Notes: generated from the letters alone by a model not told the origin. Shown: positions 10,586-21,548, counted from the stretch's first letter. The stretch is DNA of 64,000 nt from Peromyscus leucopus (GCF_004664715.2 NC_051071.1:2940501-3004500); one strand, 5' to 3'. Translations and numbers: made by a program.

Positions 10586-11043
10586 TAACATGGCAAGTCT
10601 TAGAAACCTGGCTGACCACCTGAAGAGGGGGGGGGGGCTGAGCTCTGGAATGACCAACAGTCTTTGTTCCCACCCTTCCCAACGTTAATCTTCTGTCTGG
10701 AGATGTGATGTAAGGCAGATATTTAGAATGGCAATCCCCTGTCTTCTCTGATTTCAGGATCTCCGAACGAAGTGCAGTTCTAAGATTCAATTCCTGTTTC
10801 TGCTCCTTGGCATCTGAGTGACAGGCAGGCGGGGGGCTCTGTAGCCTCCCCACTACACCTCCGACTCCTGGATCCGAAACAGCGGTGCTACAAACGTGGG
10901 TGCACAGGTTTCTCTGAGTGGACCCAAACACAGGCTTCCTGGTTTGCTGTTGACAAACAGCCATCAGGTTCCCAAAGCGTCTTTGTGATCTCACATTCCC
11001 ACCAGCAGGGCACAGGGGCTCCGCCTCCACCACCCGCTACTGT
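10586..11043. other. Unassigned single-copy DNA
   Basis: A run of ten G lies at 10626-10637. No gene or repeat family recognised. Confidence 0.5.
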
Positions 11044-11287
11044 CCCATTCATCCTGATGGATGCCCAGTGCACAGGCTCCCACCCATCCTGATGGATGGA
11101 TGCCCAGTGCACAGGCTTCCACCCATCCTGATGGATGCCCAGTGCACTGGCTCTCACCCATCCTGATGGATGCTCAGTGCACAGGCTCCCACCCATCCTG
11201 ATGGATGGATGCCCAGTGCACAGGCTCCCACCCATCCTGATGGATGCACAGTGCACTGGCTCCCACCCATCCTGATGGATGCACAGC
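11044..11287 (+). repeat. 35-bp minisatellite, seven copies
   Basis: The unit 'cccatcctgatggatgcccagtgcacaggctcccac' starts at 11044, 11083, 11122, 11157, 11192, 11231 and 11266. The spacing alternates between 35 and 39 bp because a GGAT (or, in the first copy, a TTCA-like) 4-mer is duplicated in some units. Confidence 0.95.
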
Positions 11288-11599
11288 GGTGTCTCACTAT
11301 GGTTCAACTCAAGCTTTCCTAGTCATGAGTGATGTGGGGCAGCTCTTTGAGCCTGTTCACGTGTGTGTGTTTTCCCTGGAGAAACATCCGTTCCAGGTCT
11401 CTGCCAACCTTTTACTTGTATTGAGCTGTAGAAACTCTTTGCTCTGGATGCAAGATTCTTGTTAGATGACTTGCATGTCCCTCTCTGGGTTGCCCTTTAC
11501 TCAGTGATGCCCGAAAGCCTTTCTTTTGAATGTGGCTCAGTGCTGCCCAGTGTTCTGTTCTCTCTGGTTCCCAACTTGGGAACCATTCATGCCTCTATA
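11288..11599. other. Unassigned single-copy DNA
   Basis: No gene or named repeat; T/G-richer than its surroundings. Confidence 0.45.
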
Positions 11600-11985
11600 T
11601 TTGTTCACTGACCCCACCTCATGAAATGCTCTTCCTTCTCCCAGGCTCTGGCCAAGTCCTCTTTGCTCCCAAGTGTCAGTTTAAATGGTGCCTCTGCTTG
11701 GAAGCCTTCTCTGATAGCCCTAGCCCTAGGAAGCCTTCTGATGGGATCCTAGCCTCCTAGGATGCTGCGGTCCGTGCATTGCCACTGAGTTCCAAGAAAC
11801 GAAGAGCGTCCCTCTGTCAGGACACTTCTCCAAGTGCTTCACAATTGTCTGTTTACATGTAGGTCCCTCCCACCAATATACACAGACACCTCTGACTGGA
11901 TTTTTTCACAACAAGGGGTTGGATTTTCTGCTCCATTAGCCAAGCACAGAGTCTGGCATGTGGAATGCTCTCAGGGTTGATGGAA
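11600..11985 (+). mobile_element. LINE-2 3' region relic
   Basis: 'atgaaatgctcttccttctcccaggctctggcc...tgtcagtttaaatggtgcctctgcttggaagccttctctga' matches the L2 3' coding end. 'caattgtctgtttacatg' and 'agcacagagtctggcatgtggaatgctctcaggg' follow in L2 order. Confidence 0.7.
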
Positions 11986-12293
11986 ACAAGCTAATCCTGT
12001 GGTTCCAGATATTTTTCATTATGAGGACTTCTCACATAGAGCAGTGCACACATCTCCACCTGATAGAAATTATGTTTTCACGTGTGTCAGTCGAGACTGT
12101 CTGTGACAAGACAGCCGGGCTTTAAAATACACGTGTCTGGTCTTCATCCAGTAGCGACAGCACGTTTTCCATCCACAGTGCCTGAGGTTTAGCTGAGTTT
12201 TTTGGGAATTCTAGCCACCCCATCCCCTAGCAGGCTTCATGGTCCGTAGCCTGGAAGCACTATTCATTTTTAACAATGAGAAAATTCTCAAAA
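11986..12293. other. Unassigned single-copy DNA
   Basis: Nothing recognised between the L2 relic and the next LTR. Confidence 0.5.
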
Positions 12294-12624
12294 GTGGTTG
12301 TGATTTGAATGTGAAATGTCTGTCACAGGCTCAGGTGTTTGAATGTTTGGTCCCCAGCTGGTTGGCACTGTTTGTGAAGGTTGTAGACCCTTTAGGCAAT
12401 GGAGCCTTACTGGAGGAAGTAAGTCATTGGGGGGGGGGGTGTTGAGGTTTTATAGCCCAGCCCCACTTCCTGTCTACTACCTTCTTCCTCACTATAGATA
12501 GGAGGGAACCGGTCCCCCCTCTTCCTGACACTTTTCATCTTCGAGACCGTGGGTGTCTGCGCCACTCAGACTGGGGCTTCTTGTCAGGTGTTTGGCCGCA
12601 GCCATGAGAAAAGTGACTAACAGG
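12294..12624 (+). mobile_element. MaLR LTR (ORR1-like)
   Basis: A good match to the ORR1 layout: 'tgatttgaatgtgaaatgtctgtcacaggctcaggtgtttgaatg', 'ggtccccagctggttggcactgtttgtg', 'agccttactggaggaagtaagtcattggg', 'ttttatagcccagccccacttcctgtc', ending in 'agaaaagtgactaaca'. Confidence 0.85.
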
Positions 12625-12702
12625 AAGGTGGAGAGCCAGTAGCCCAGTGATTCTGGTTACACTGTGTTCCAAAGCCCCGACTGCAAAAAATCCCACCCCA
12701 TC

Positions 12703-13084
12703 TGATTTAATGACTGTCCGATTGCTGTGAAGAGACACCATGACCAAGGCAACTCTTAGGAAAAATATTTAATTGAGGGCTTGATTCAAGTTTTAGAGGG
12801 TTAGTCTATTCCCATCGTGGTGGGGAGTGTGGCAACATGGTAGGCAGGTGTGGTGCTGGAGCAGTCGCTAAGAGCTTTACATCCTGATCCGCAGGCAGAA
12901 GACAGAGAGGGGAGACGGGGACCCTGGGCCTGGCATGGGCTTTGGGACCTCAAAGCCCACTCCTAGTAACACACCTCTTCCAACAAGGCCACACCCCCTA
13001 ACTTCCCAAACAGATCATCAAGTGAGGACCAAGCATTCAAACGTATGAGTTTATGGGGGGGCCATTATCATTCAAACCACCACA
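12703..13084 (-). mobile_element. MaLR LTR (MT-like), complete, with 5-bp duplication
   Basis: On the minus strand it begins TGTGGTGGTTTGAATG and the element is bounded by TG...CA. CCATC flanks both ends (12698-12702 and 13085-13089), the 5-bp duplication expected for ERVL-type integration. Internal landmarks include 'tgctgtgaagagacaccatgacc' and 'tggtgctggagcag'. Confidence 0.9.
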
Positions 13085-13090
13085 CCATCT

Positions 13091-13719
13091 TTTCCAAAGT
13101 GGATCTAACCCCATAAGAACTGGGAAAGATGGTGGCTGTGGCAGCTGGGCCCACCACCTCACTCTTTCTTCCTGGATCTAAATTTCCCAGCCTCCCTTGC
13201 AGGAAGGCTGAGGACCAAAAGGTTAAATAGTGGTCAAAGGAATAAGAGAGGGCATGAAAGCTACTTAGCCCTGTCCCTAGAAGGCACCAGTTATGCTGTG
13301 ACCTCTTTTCCTGAGCCAACCTTAGCAGCAATGTGTTTAAGCTTGTGACATTCTAAGATGGAAGAGGCCGTGATATCCCCGACACCACCTTCAGGAGAGC
13401 ACTGTGTGTGACACAGGGAGGACCAAGCCTGCATTGAATAAGTCGCCACGCTGATTTGTCCCTCGGCCCAGCCTAGCCTGTCCTGACTAATGAAGCTGCT
13501 GGGCAGTTAGACTCCATCCACCCAGGGGCTTTCTTCCAGCAGTGCTCAGAGAGCCCGGGCCTGCCTCTCAGCCCTCTCAGGGCCCAGACAGGGGACAGTT
13601 TCCTTGTGCCCTAGCCCTTCAAGTCCAGTGGGATGCTGAGGACCAAAGAAAAGGCTCGGATACAGAAGTAAAAGTTCACGGGACAGGTGAGGCATGGGGG
13701 ACAACCTGAAGAGGGAAAG
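13091..13719. other. Unassigned DNA, possibly an old DNA-transposon relic
   Basis: 'ccaccacctcactctttcttcctgg...cccagcctcccttgcaggaaggc' and 'gacattctaagatggaagagg' recall ancient hAT-type relics, but I cannot assign a family. No gene. Confidence 0.35.
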
Positions 13720-13731
13720 AACACACACACA

Positions 13732-13774
<43 letters not shown>

Positions 13775-14304
13775 TCACACATATACACACATATACACAT
13801 ACATACATACACATACACACACATATACACATACACATACACACACATATACACACATACACATATACACACACATACACACTCACACATATACCCACAC
13901 ATACACACACACTCACACATATACACACATATATACACATACACACATACATATACACATATACACACTCACACACATATATACACACACATACATACAC
14001 ACACATACATACACATATACACACAAACATACACACATACACAAATATACACACATACACACACATATACACACATACACACATACATACACACACATAC
14101 ACATAAACACATATATACACACACATACACACATACACACACACATACACACATACATACATATACACATATACACACACATACACACATATACACATAC
14201 ACACACATAACATACATACACACATAACACACATACATACACACACATAAACACACACACGCACACACGCACGCACGCACGCACGCGCGCGCGCACACAC
14301 ACAC
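13720..14304 (+). repeat. 585-bp CA/CATA tract ending in CACG/CG
   Basis: Alternating purine-pyrimidine DNA built from CA, CATA and CACATA units with CTCACA interruptions. The last 45 bp shift to CACG and then a CG run (14285-14294). Very long frames on both strands here are only dinucleotide translation. Confidence 0.97.
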
Positions 14305-14374
14305 TGAACTTTGAGAGTTACACAAACCAGTTCCCCAGCCCCACCCCCACGCCCAGGAGCAGCACACTCCAAGA

Positions 14375-14452
14375 CCCCAGGCTTCTGTGTCTTCATTTGT
14401 AAAGCTGGGAATTCTTAATTACCCACAGTAAGGGCATACCTCATGCCCCTGG
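14375..14452 (+). mobile_element. MIR fragment
   Basis: 'ggcttctgtgtcttcatttgtaaagctgggaattc...gggcatacctcatg' follows the MIR 'tttcctcatctgtaaaatggg...tacctcata' region. Confidence 0.5.
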
Positions 14453-14639
14453 AAGAATCTGGTGGTGTGTGTGACACACACATGTTCTGAAACTGTGTTT
14501 CATCTTTTTCCTTGCAGTTTTCAGATCTCTCCCAGCCCTGTTAGGGATGGCTGAGCTATGAGGGGTGAGAGATGCTTTCCCACCGGGGTGGAAGAGGATG
14601 GCTGCCCACCATCTCGTGTTGCTGTGACTGGGCTTGTTT

Positions 14640-14735
14640 CTATTTCACACAAGAGACTGACCCAGAGAGGCTCCATCACTCCCCCAAGACCACCTCTTGA
14701 AAAGGAAGGCAGAAACTCCAAAGCCAGTATCCTTT
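14640..14735 (-). mobile_element. MIR fragment
   Basis: 'agactgacccagagaggctccatcactcccccaagaccacctc' resembles antisense MIR ('actgaggcccagagaggttaagtgacttgcccaaggtcacac'). Confidence 0.5.
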
Positions 14736-15004
14736 ATAATTCTTTATTATTATCGCCTCTGGTTATGGAGCTGGGACATCGGCTTACTGGGCTCATCCCT
14801 AACTGAGTTGTTAAGCCGTCCTCGTCACATAAAAGTTATCTCCCGAACCAGCAAGCCCTAGTAACCAGGTGGGCCTGGGGTTCGGGTTTGGATGCACTAG
14901 AGGGGCTCTGAAGGTGCCGAACGTGATGCTCAGATCAAAACTAGCTAGCTTGTTGTGTCCTTTCACTTTTCCTTGTCCTTGTCCTCTCCCTTCTTTGAAA
15001 GAAG
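14736..15004. other. Unassigned single-copy DNA
   Basis: No repeat or gene recognised. Confidence 0.45.
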
Positions 15005-15158
15005 CCTGGAACTCAGGCTGCGAAGGCTAGACGGACTGGCCAGCACAGAGATGACAACAGATGCCACCAGGCTCCACTTGGCTTCCACACGGGACCCTGA
15101 CTCGGACCCACATGCTTGGGCGTCGGCACTCTTCCCACCAAGCTATCTCTCCAGCTCC
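15005..15158 (-). mobile_element. B4 SINE, antisense, diverged
   Basis: A B1-like antisense opening ('ggaactcaggctgcgaaggc') is followed by an ID-head antisense ending 'ccaccaagctatctctccagctcc'. Confidence 0.6.
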
Positions 15159-16649
15159 AAGGCTTCCTAGGATAAAGTTTACCCATGGTGGAAGCCCTCT
15201 GTGTGAGGCTAGTGAATCTGCTCATCATGCCATTGTATAAGTAGCAGCCCCCGGGCTTTCGTGGACAACATGGAGATGCTTTAAGACCGAGGGTAATGTC
15301 CCGGAGACACACTGTGAGGAATTGGGCAAGGATGGATTCCAGTATAGGAAGAGCGCTTGCTGTTTCTCCAGGAAGTTCCTGCTCCATCATAGAAAAGAGA
15401 AACAAATGGGTTTCAATTCAGTTAAATTTGCCACAGCTTTCCCCCTCGGGTCTAGGGAAGGTCTGTGTTCTCTGGGCCTGTGGCCATGGAATGTCAACAG
15501 CTTCACCTTACCAGCGGGACACTGGGGAACTCTAAAGAGCGGCTATGATCAAATTCTTCTGTCCCAGGCTTATCTAATTAAGTGGATTCTTTTCATTTTA
15601 ACCAAAGCTGCACCACACTGTAGGCTCTCCGTGTCTAGATCAACCTGTGAGAAGATCCTTTCCAGGATAAAGAACGGCTGCTTGACTTTGCCCCGATGAA
15701 CAAGGCTCCCACTACAATGGCACATGGAGGCAAATTCTATTCATCGTCGCCGTGTCCATTTTCACAGTGGCTCGGAACATGCTATCCCCGCATTCCTGCA
15801 TGCAGTCCCTGCGTACTGAGGATGCAAGGCAGCCAGGAAGCAGCTCTGTTCTCTGTAAATATCCATTCAGTTTCGCATTGTTGACTAAGCACATGCTGGA
15901 TGCCAGGAATCATCTCAGTCAGCCTCAGGCTGGCCAGGAAGAGATGCATGGACAGACAGTGGGTCGGGTGCAAGAAAGGAACGCTCCCATCTGCTGGGTG
16001 CCAGCACGAACAACTTTCATCCAAGTGGGTGTTTCTTCCTACTGAATCCTGGTGTCAAAGTCCTGGGCAGTGGAGGAATATAGTCTCTATCCAGATTCTA
16101 GAGCCCACTCTTCCTGGCTCTACTGATGTCTGTGATGTGGGATGTGTGACCACCATGCTGGTAGCTGGACAATGAAGGCGTTGTGTGACTCTTCCTGAGG
16201 AGATGGACAGGTGACTATAGACCCATGCATGGGTAAACCAAAGAAATGACTCCGCCTGAGTCTAGCCAAGTCTGTCAGGGTGAATCAGTGAGATTATGGG
16301 GGCATATTTCAGGAACATGGATAATGTAACTGTCCACTTCAGCATGGGGGATGATTCATGAAAGGAAAACAGTATCCCTGGAGCATCCTGGCCAGCCTAA
16401 GGCAGCTCCGCCAGAGGGTATCTTCTTCACAGAGAATGCTTAAAACCCTGGGGAGGGGCCCTGTGGACTTTGTAACCATCTGATTTCCTGGGCTTGTATC
16501 TTATGAAGCTTTCCCCCTTCTATCTGGTTTCAACACCATATAGAACATCGCAGAAGGCTCCCCGGGGTAGTGGAGTCCAGAGCTGATTTGGAGGCAGAAA
16601 AACAGGTCAGAGACAAGGAAGACAGGCAGGCAGGCAGGGACAGGGAGAA
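15159..16649. other. Single-copy DNA with a weak conserved-looking patch
   Basis: 15540-15620 ('gatcaaattcttctg...cttatctaattaagtggattcttttcattttaacc') is AT-rich and repeat-free. Elsewhere the 1.5 kb shows no gene; a GGCA run lies at 16622-16639. Confidence 0.4.
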
Positions 16650-16730
16650 GCACTGAGCACCACCATCCTCCTAGTGTAACATTGAGGCTCAGAGGAGGTG
16701 GGAGTGAGAGTGAGCCTGGTCCATTCACCC
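16650..16730 (-). mobile_element. Possible MIR fragment
   Basis: 'gagcaccaccatcctcctagtgtaacattgaggctcagaggagg' loosely matches antisense MIR. Confidence 0.35.
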
Positions 16731-17659
16731 ACATCCATTTCTCAGCTCATCTTCTTCATGTCTATCTGGATATCAGGGAATTCTGGGACCACCTGCTCCT
16801 CATCAGTCCTTTGGGGAAGCTAGCATGCATGCCCACTTCCTATGGTGTTATTGAAAACATTGCAAAAACATTGTTGGAGCTGAGAGTATGACCCACTTCT
16901 ATAGTCCTTGCCCACCACAAACAAGGCTCTGACTTGTATCTTTAGCAGGATTAATAAATAAACGGTAAAAACAAAGTTTAAACTCTACCTCACAGTTTTC
17001 CATAAATGAAAAGGGTTCTTGCTACCAAACTCGAACCCTTTGATGCTTTCTTAGAAAACGATTTTGTTGTATTCATCACCTAACACCAGGCAATGTTAAG
17101 ATGAATGACCCTACTTAGCAGACAGATAGAGGAAAGACAAATTCAAAGCCATTTTTGAAGTGGTCAGTCAGAGAGGCTTAGCATGTCCTTATCCCAAAGC
17201 TAGGAATGTCTTTCATGTATGTTCACACATGGACACATGAGGTTCAGGACAAAGTCCAGTTACATCATTCGGGCTAGCTCTAACTCCTTTAACAAATAAC
17301 CCTACATTTTAACATCCTAACGTTTCTTTCTTGTTTAGTCCTCCAAGGATACACCTGCTGGGTCCACTCTGGGTGGGTCTGTTCCTCCATAGGGTCATTC
17401 AGGAGCTCAGGCTTAAGAGAACTCTGTCACCTCCCATGGTGACATTCATAGTCATCCTGGCTTTGATCTCTGACCAAGAGGCAAAGAAGGAAGAGACAGA
17501 GGGTCATTCTCAAGGCTTCCAGAGCTGGCCAGTCCCACAGTATCACTATCCATCACACTCCAGTGGGGTAGACTCAGGGTCCCACCTCACTGCCCAATTA
17601 AAAGAACCACATTTGCTGGCTAGATGTCTGTCTCGGCCAACTGACTCTGTCCTTCCTAG
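16731..17659. other. Unassigned single-copy DNA
   Basis: AT-rich from 16900 to 17100 ('aggattaataaataaacgg', 'tttgttgtattcatcacc'). No repeat family or gene recognised. Confidence 0.45.
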
Positions 17660-17800
17660 CTGGTACCATGAGAAAGAATAAATTTAACCAAAAAGTATAT
17701 GGAAACTACAAAACACAGTTGGAAGAAGTGAAAGGTAAATAAATATAAAGACATCCTATGTTCATAGACTGGAAGATTTAGTATCTTTAAGATGATACAT
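17660..17800 (+). mobile_element. LINE-1 ORF2 relic, part 1
   Basis: 'actacaaaacacagttgg...ggtaaataaatataaagacatcctatgttcatagactggaagatttagta' matches the ORF2 region before the C-terminal third. Decay leaves no open frame. Confidence 0.75.
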
Positions 17801-17909
17801 TGATTGGGGTTTTCTAGAACAAATAAGAGCAGGTGATAGATATATAGATGATTAATAGATATGTAGATGATAGATAGATACAGACTGTTGATAGGTTGAT
17901 AGATGATAA

Positions 17910-17958
<49 letters not shown>

Positions 17959-18355
17959 ATTATATATGTATAATTATGGGCTTATGGATGCCAGTAACCA
18001 GTCTCAGTTCAAGTCCAAAGACATCAGACCCAGGAAGCCAATGCTACAGCTCTCAGCCAGAGGCCAGGATCTTGGGAATCCAGGAAGCCACTGGGATAAG
18101 TTCTGCAGTGGAAGATCAGAGAACCTAGACTTTGGATGGCCAAGGACAGAAGAGTTTGCCTGCTCCAAGAGAGAACATAACATTTTCCTTCCATTTTTCC
18201 ATTGTTTCTGATTCCACAGTCCATTGGACAACAGATTCCCCCCCCCTTCAGTCCACCCTTTCTCAAGGCTTCTCTGGAGACACCTCCCAGACATATCCAG
18301 AGGTAGCTCTCAGTAGCTTGCATTGAGGCAGGTTACCCCTAAAATTAAACCATCA
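17801..18355 (-). mobile_element. Old MaLR-type LTR inserted in the L1, carrying a GATA tract
   Basis: Opens 'tgattggggttttctagaac' and closes 'cctaaaattaaaccatca', the antisense ends of an old MLT/MST-like LTR. Internal 'cagtctcagttcaagtccaaag' and 'cagacccaggaagcc' fit. L1 sequence resumes on the right. Confidence 0.65.
17826..17958 (+). repeat. (GATA)n microsatellite
   Basis: An imperfect GATA/TAGATGA region becomes a pure TAGA run from 17907 to 17958. Confidence 0.95.
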
Positions 18356-18579
18356 TGGATGAGTGTTCCCTGGTTATGTGCAGTCAGTGAAAAATCTACC
18401 AGAATCTCAGCTCTGATTTTTTTTTTTCAGGAATGGGCATCATATGATATTTTAAGATATATATGGAAATGTAGAGACCAGAAGTCAAACAAACCTTGAA
18501 GTCATGAAGTCAGAGAGATCACTTCTCCTGATTTAAAAAAACTTACTATAGACTCCAGGAGTCAAGGGCAGGTCATTAA
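18356..18579 (+). mobile_element. LINE-1 ORF2 relic, part 2
   Basis: 'gtgcagtcagtgaaaaatctaccagaatctcagc' and 'tttaagatatatatggaaatgtagagacc' continue the ORF2 order directly after part 1. Confidence 0.65.
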
Positions 18580-18794
18580 GCCAACCAAATTCATAGGAAT
18601 CAAAGAAGAAGGTGGTGGCTGCTGGTGGTCAGGGCCGGGAGGAGTGGACCTCACTGTTTAAAGGGCACAGAGGCTGTTTTCACAGCATAGTGGAGGCTTC
18701 TAGAGATGGATAAAGGTGGTGGTTGTACAGTGATGTGTGAGTACTTAATGCCACTGAACATTTTCGCTGAAAGTTACAACCCCCAATAAATGGG
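18580..18794 (+). mobile_element. L1M-type 3' tail inside the ORF2 relic
   Basis: 'attcataggaatcaaagaagaaggtggtggctgctggtggtcagggccggg', 'gagatggataaaggtggtggttgtacagtgatgtg' and 'gtacttaatgccactgaac' are hallmarks of older L1M 3' ends. They sit out of order between ORF2 pieces. Confidence 0.6.
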
Positions 18795-19435
18795 AAACTA
18801 TAATAATTGAGACTATGAACATATCAACATGAGGTAGAGACACAGATCCATGGAACAGAATTGAAAGTCTGGATGTGAATTTTTGCATTGGCAATCAAAT
18901 TTATCTTTGACAAATGTGCCTGTGACATTCTGTAAAGTGACAATTGTCTTTTCAGCACAGGACAATTGGAAATCTACATATAAAAGAAAGAATTTGGATC
19001 CCCTGCCTCACAGGTAACAAAAATTAACTCAAGAAATATCAATGGGTCAAATATAAGAGTTAAAACTACAAACTGCATAGAAGAAAACATATCTATAAAC
19101 TTGTATGGCATTTAACAAATAAGCAATATTTAAGTTCCCCTACACCAAAGGACACTAAAAAGAAAGTGAACACACCACTCACAAAATGGTCATCACACAC
19201 CCCTCAAGGGTCAGGCATCCAGAATACATAAAGCATTCCCACAAGTCAGCAATGAAAGGAGATCTCCCAGCTAGGAAAGGATCAGAATAACTCAGTTCCT
19301 TAAAGAAGAAATGGAAGTGGCTAAGTATCACAAGAAAGGGCACTCAACATGGCTACTCACTAGGGAAATGCAAATGAGGGGCTGGCAGGCCCACCTAGCA
19401 GAGGAATGGCTATTATCAAAAAGACACGTTGGTGA
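18795..19435 (+). mobile_element. LINE-1 ORF2 relic, part 3
   Basis: 'cacagatccatggaacagaattg', 'catctttgac'-like 'ttatctttgacaaatgtgcc', 'ccagaatacataaagcattcc', 'gggaaatgcaaatgagg' and 'atggctattatcaaaaagac' are successive ORF2 landmarks. Many frameshifts and stops. Confidence 0.75.
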
Positions 19436-20620
19436 GGACTCTAGCCCCAGGCCAGGACACAGCAACGGCTCCCTGCCACGACATTCAGCTGGCAGGGGCA
19501 GGACTCAACCGGGAGCCATCTGGGGACTCTAGCCCTGGGCTGCGACACAGCAACAGCTCCATGCTGCAGGCCAAGATGCAGCAACAGCCACAGCGTCCTG
19601 CCTTGCTGGGGTTGGCAGGGGCTGGTAGGGGCCACCTGGGGACTCTAGCCTGGGGCCTCGAATGAGGCTGCAGGGGGCAGGTTTCAAACAAGTGCTTCAA
19701 GACACCATTGTGGTGAGCGGGTACAGGGTGAGGAGGTGGAAGAGAGAGAGGTGGAGTCGTTCATGGGCTGGGGAGAGAGGCGGATCTGAGAGGTGAGGGT
19801 GCTGAGGAACAGGCTAATGTGAATGAATGGCCTGCTAGCCACCTAAGTCCAGGGTCATTTCTGGTTCTGGGCTGCCTCTAAGGACCAATCTTGGTCTGAG
19901 ACCCTGAAGCAGCCAAGGGGGCATGAGGTAATGTCTGAGGGTCTTGCAGAGGACGGTGTCTGGCTGCCACCTGTCTGAGGGCCATACTGCCATGGGGCCA
20001 TGCCGATCTTCTTGGCCTTCACTGCCCCCTGGGGCCATGGTGACATCCAGGTCTGGGTTGCGGCTGAGACCATGTCTGGGTCTGTGGTCCTACCACAGCC
20101 AGGGTCTGTGTTGATGTTCAGTGGCCCATAGTGCAGCCAGTGGCCACATGGATGCCCAGGGTCTGGGCCACAACCTGTGGCCATGTTGTCTGAGGGCTGT
20201 GTCACAGCCAGGGCCATGCTGGGTTGAGTGGTTGGCACTGACACCTGGGGCCATGGTCTTGTCCAGGCCAGGGCTGCTGCTGAGGGTCATGTCTGGGTCT
20301 GTGGCCCTACAGCAGCCAGGGTCTGAGTTGATGTCCGTGGCCTATGTTACCATGGGGGAGTCAGAGGAGCCAAGTATGTCGAAATCCGAGGGCTGTGCTG
20401 ACTCTGGCCCTCACTCGCCCTGGGGCAGCTGACCCTGCCCCTTGCTGGGTACTGCAGCAGGAGAGCTGGCCCCTGCAATCAGGAAAAATGACCCACTCCT
20501 CACCACAGGTGTGCACCTCACCTGGGCAGCACACCAGAGCTGACCCTGTTGTCCGGACGCAGATGAGCTGACCCTAAGGGCGTGAGAACAGCAGAGCTGA
20601 CCCTCCCCTCCCCCGCCCTG
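19436..20620. repeat. GC-rich satellite-like block interrupting the L1
   Basis: Built of internally repeated modules. 'catgtctgggtctgtgg...cagccagggtctg' occurs at 20071 and again 217 bp later at 20288. 'ggactctagcc' starts three modules near 19436, 19524 and 19640, and 'agctgaccct' recurs at the right end. It resembles a dispersed muroid satellite-like repeat (possibly the MurSatRep type; name unverified). Confidence 0.6.
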
Positions 20621-20830
20621 TCACTAGACAAAGAGTGAATGTAACTTATACGTGATCAAAGGTGGATGGATGGACTGACAGAGAAATAAAGAAGTGATAT
20701 ATCCATACAACAGAATAACCTTCAGACATAAGAAGGAATGGGATCCGAATACTTTCCCCCATGTGGATGAGCCTTGAAAGCAGGTCAAGATCTCACTGTC
20801 CACAGATTCTAATATTCCTACTGAGACCAT
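20621..20830 (+). mobile_element. LINE-1 ORF2 relic, part 4
   Basis: 'ggatggatggactgacagagaaataaagaagtgatatatccatacaacagaataacc' and 'catgtggatgagccttgaaag' are the ORF2 C-terminal landmarks. About 330 bp of expected L1 before them is missing or replaced. Confidence 0.7.
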
Positions 20831-21447
20831 TAGGGCCAGATATCTCCTACCATCTCATGCAGAACACCCCTGTCTCCTAAATAAACACCAATCAGGAAAA
20901 GCTTGGGAGCAAAATGCAAGGGTATCACAGTAAACCTGATGGCACCAGAACACAGGTAGAAGGCCAGGGAGGACCCTCCTCAAGCTGGTTCCTTTGGAGA
21001 CAGGAGGTCCAAGGAGGCGCTACCTTGCTGATGCTTTGCCAAGCCTCCTGTCCATGCCAAAATTGGGGGTCCAGGAGCTGACTAACTCCTCGCTTGGGAA
21101 GGCAACAGCCCCACTGAGGAGCAGCTAGGAAGCAGGACTGAGCTCAGTACAATGTGGCGGGTTCAGTTCTTTGGCCCATCTCTGTTGCTCAGGAGCTAGC
21201 CATTCACAACTCTGAGTCTGGCCACATTTAATGTGTAGCCCTCTATGAACACGGTGCCTAGGCTGCCAGGGAACCAGACCCTTCTGTGCTGGGTTTCTGT
21301 ACCAAGTGAAGGATGCCTGGGTGCTGTGAGCTTAGAGACTGTGGGTACTGTGGGGTCCAAGGAGCCACAGCAGCACCCTTGTAGAACTCTCCCTGTCATG
21401 GCAGTGGTTTGTATCATGTCACACTAACATGCATTGTTAGTCTCTTC
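20831..21447. other. Unassigned single-copy DNA
   Basis: No gene or named repeat recognised. Confidence 0.45.
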
Positions 21448-21535
21448 TACATCTGGGGTCTGTGTTCATGGCATCAACTAACTATGGATCAAAGATATTC
21501 AGGGGAAAATTGTCTATGCATTGAACTGTGGGTAA
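21448..21535 (+). mobile_element. Tigger-like DNA transposon scrap
   Basis: 'gcatcaactaactatggatcaaagatattcaggggaaaattg' recalls the Tigger internal 'attcaaccaaccacggatcaaaaatattc' region. Confidence 0.45.
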
Positions 21536-21548
21536 AATCTGTAAACAA

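Noticed and set aside
10206..11033. 275-residue minus-strand frame
   Set aside because: It runs through a (GT)n tract and a B4-like SINE; no protein family and low-complexity centre.
11044..11287. CRISPR-like array
   Set aside because: Units are directly tandem without unique spacers, in a mammalian genome.
10888..11307. Repetitive minus-strand frame with a 'MGGSLCT'-type motif
   Set aside because: Explained by the 35-bp minisatellite; unit length changes break a constant frame.
13611..14396. Very long minus- and plus-strand frames rich in Cys-Val-Tyr or Thr-His
   Set aside because: They are translations of the CA/CATA repeat and have no coding signature.
19436..20620. CpG island promoter
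   Set aside because: GC-rich, but the text is repeated satellite-like CCTGG/CCATGG modules with few CpGs.
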